Below, piece after piece: positions 33,748-34,102 of a DNA stretch of 34,102 nt; position 1 is the first letter of the stretch; each line of letters begins with the position of its first letter. The position numbers and the translations under genes are program-made. The notes under the pieces are model-generated. The model saw only the letters and a program-made list of their open reading frames with translations, was not told where the DNA came from and ran no database searches. This DNA comes from an uncultured Pseudomonadota bacterium (GTDB taxonomy: Bacteria > Pseudomonadota > Gammaproteobacteria > Steroidobacterales > Steroidobacteraceae), in the NCBI GenBank assembly GCA_903938365.1, contig CAJACZ010000030.1, forward strand, positions 1 through 34,102. The letters are read 5' to 3'.

Positions 33748-34102
33748 ATGCAACGCAACACATGGCTGACACTCGCGGCAACGGCCGCATTCGCTGCGGG
33801 CAGTGCCCTGGCCGCTCCGCCGCCGACCGCCGACGGAGCGGGCGCCGCCCAGCACCGACGCCCGCCTGCGGCGATGGGGGAGAGGGGTGGGGACATGATG
33901 GGAATGGCCGGCCCCCGCATGCTTGAACGCATGACTGCGGAACTCGGCCTGTCGGCCGACCAGCAGCAGCGGATCAAGGGCATCCAGGAGGCCAATCGGC
34001 CCGCGATGCAGCAGCTGCGCGAGGATCTGCGGGGCAACTCGGAGCGCCTGCGCAGGGTCCAGCCCGACGATCCGACGTACGCCTCCGTGGTGGCGGAGGG
34101 CA
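33748..34102 (+). CDS. CpxP/Spy-like periplasmic protein (5' part only)
   Basis: The frame starts at ATG 33748 with AGGAG upstream and runs off the right edge after 118 codons. A signal peptide is clear (MQRNTWLTLAATAAFAAGSA, cleavage near ALA-AP). After a Pro/Gly/Met-rich linker the sequence MTAELGLSADQQQRIKGIQE matches the LTxxQ-type repeat of Spy, CpxP and zinc-resistance proteins. These are helical periplasmic chaperones or sensors. The divergent position next to a CpxRA-like pair matches the cpxP-cpxRA layout of enterobacteria. Family assignment rests on the signal peptide, the LTxxQ motif and context only. Confidence 0.72.
   Translation, partial: MQRNTWLTLAATAAFAAGSALAAPPPTADGAGAAQHRRPPAAMGERGGDMMGMAGPRMLERMTAELGLSADQQQRIKGIQEANRPAMQQLREDLRGNSERLRRVQPDDPTYASVVAEG

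Overview
The window looks like chromosome of a high-GC gammaproteobacterium, probably near the Xanthomonadales/Nevskiales-type lineages. That is inferred from gene order and protein families; no alignment was run. The layout supporting it is the macromolecular-synthesis operon rpsU-yqeY-dnaG-rpoD divergent from tsaD, followed by folB-folK, uppP and cca, with a split B12-dependent ribonucleotide reductase (nrdJa-nrdJb) further along. Coding density is very high and codon third positions are mostly G or C. I see no tRNA, rRNA, CRISPR array, insertion sequence, prophage or defence island.

Layout. 1-363: start of a DUF2721 membrane protein that runs off the left edge (minus strand). 385-5505: rpoD, dnaG, yqeY and rpsU on the minus strand, read from a good sigma70-type promoter at 5569-5597. 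5650-7639: tsaD, folB, folK on the plus strand, facing a pteridine-reductase-like SDR gene (folM-like). 8418-11215: MidA-type methyltransferase, uppP and an unrecognised protein. 11179-14905: cca, an atypical SDR and a Do/DegQ-type protease, all minus strand. 15014-15388: a small heat-shock protein behind a sigma32-like promoter. 15389-15939: the largest non-coding gap (551 bases), holding the hsp20 promoter, the nrdJ promoter, an NrdR box and a folded leader. 15940-18839: nrdJa-nrdJb, then a strongly folded RNA segment and an intrinsic terminator. 19055-24001: MltD-type lytic transglycosylase, a lipoprotein, an L,D-transpeptidase and the nucleosidase ppnN. 24177-24583: two small proteins. 24653-29383: htpG (behind a near-consensus sigma32 promoter), msrB, an FKBP lipoprotein, a secreted amidohydrolase and an alpha/beta hydrolase. 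29365-33573: two interlocked two-component systems. 33748-end: a CpxP/Spy-like periplasmic protein, cut by the right edge.

How it works together. The left third is information processing (sigma factor, primase, S21, t6A synthesis, CCA addition) plus folate synthesis. The middle supplies deoxynucleotides under apparent NrdR control. The right half is weighted to envelope upkeep and stress: periplasmic protease, chaperones, peptidoglycan hydrolase and cross-linker, methionine sulfoxide repair, two sensor kinases and a periplasmic stress chaperone.

I did not find an obviously new multi-gene system. The best leads are the histone-H1-like repeat extension on the housekeeping sigma factor, a compact three-way-junction RNA after nrdJb, the NrdR box with competing hairpins in the nrdJ leader, and the unusual divergent/convergent arrangement of the two sensor-kinase systems.
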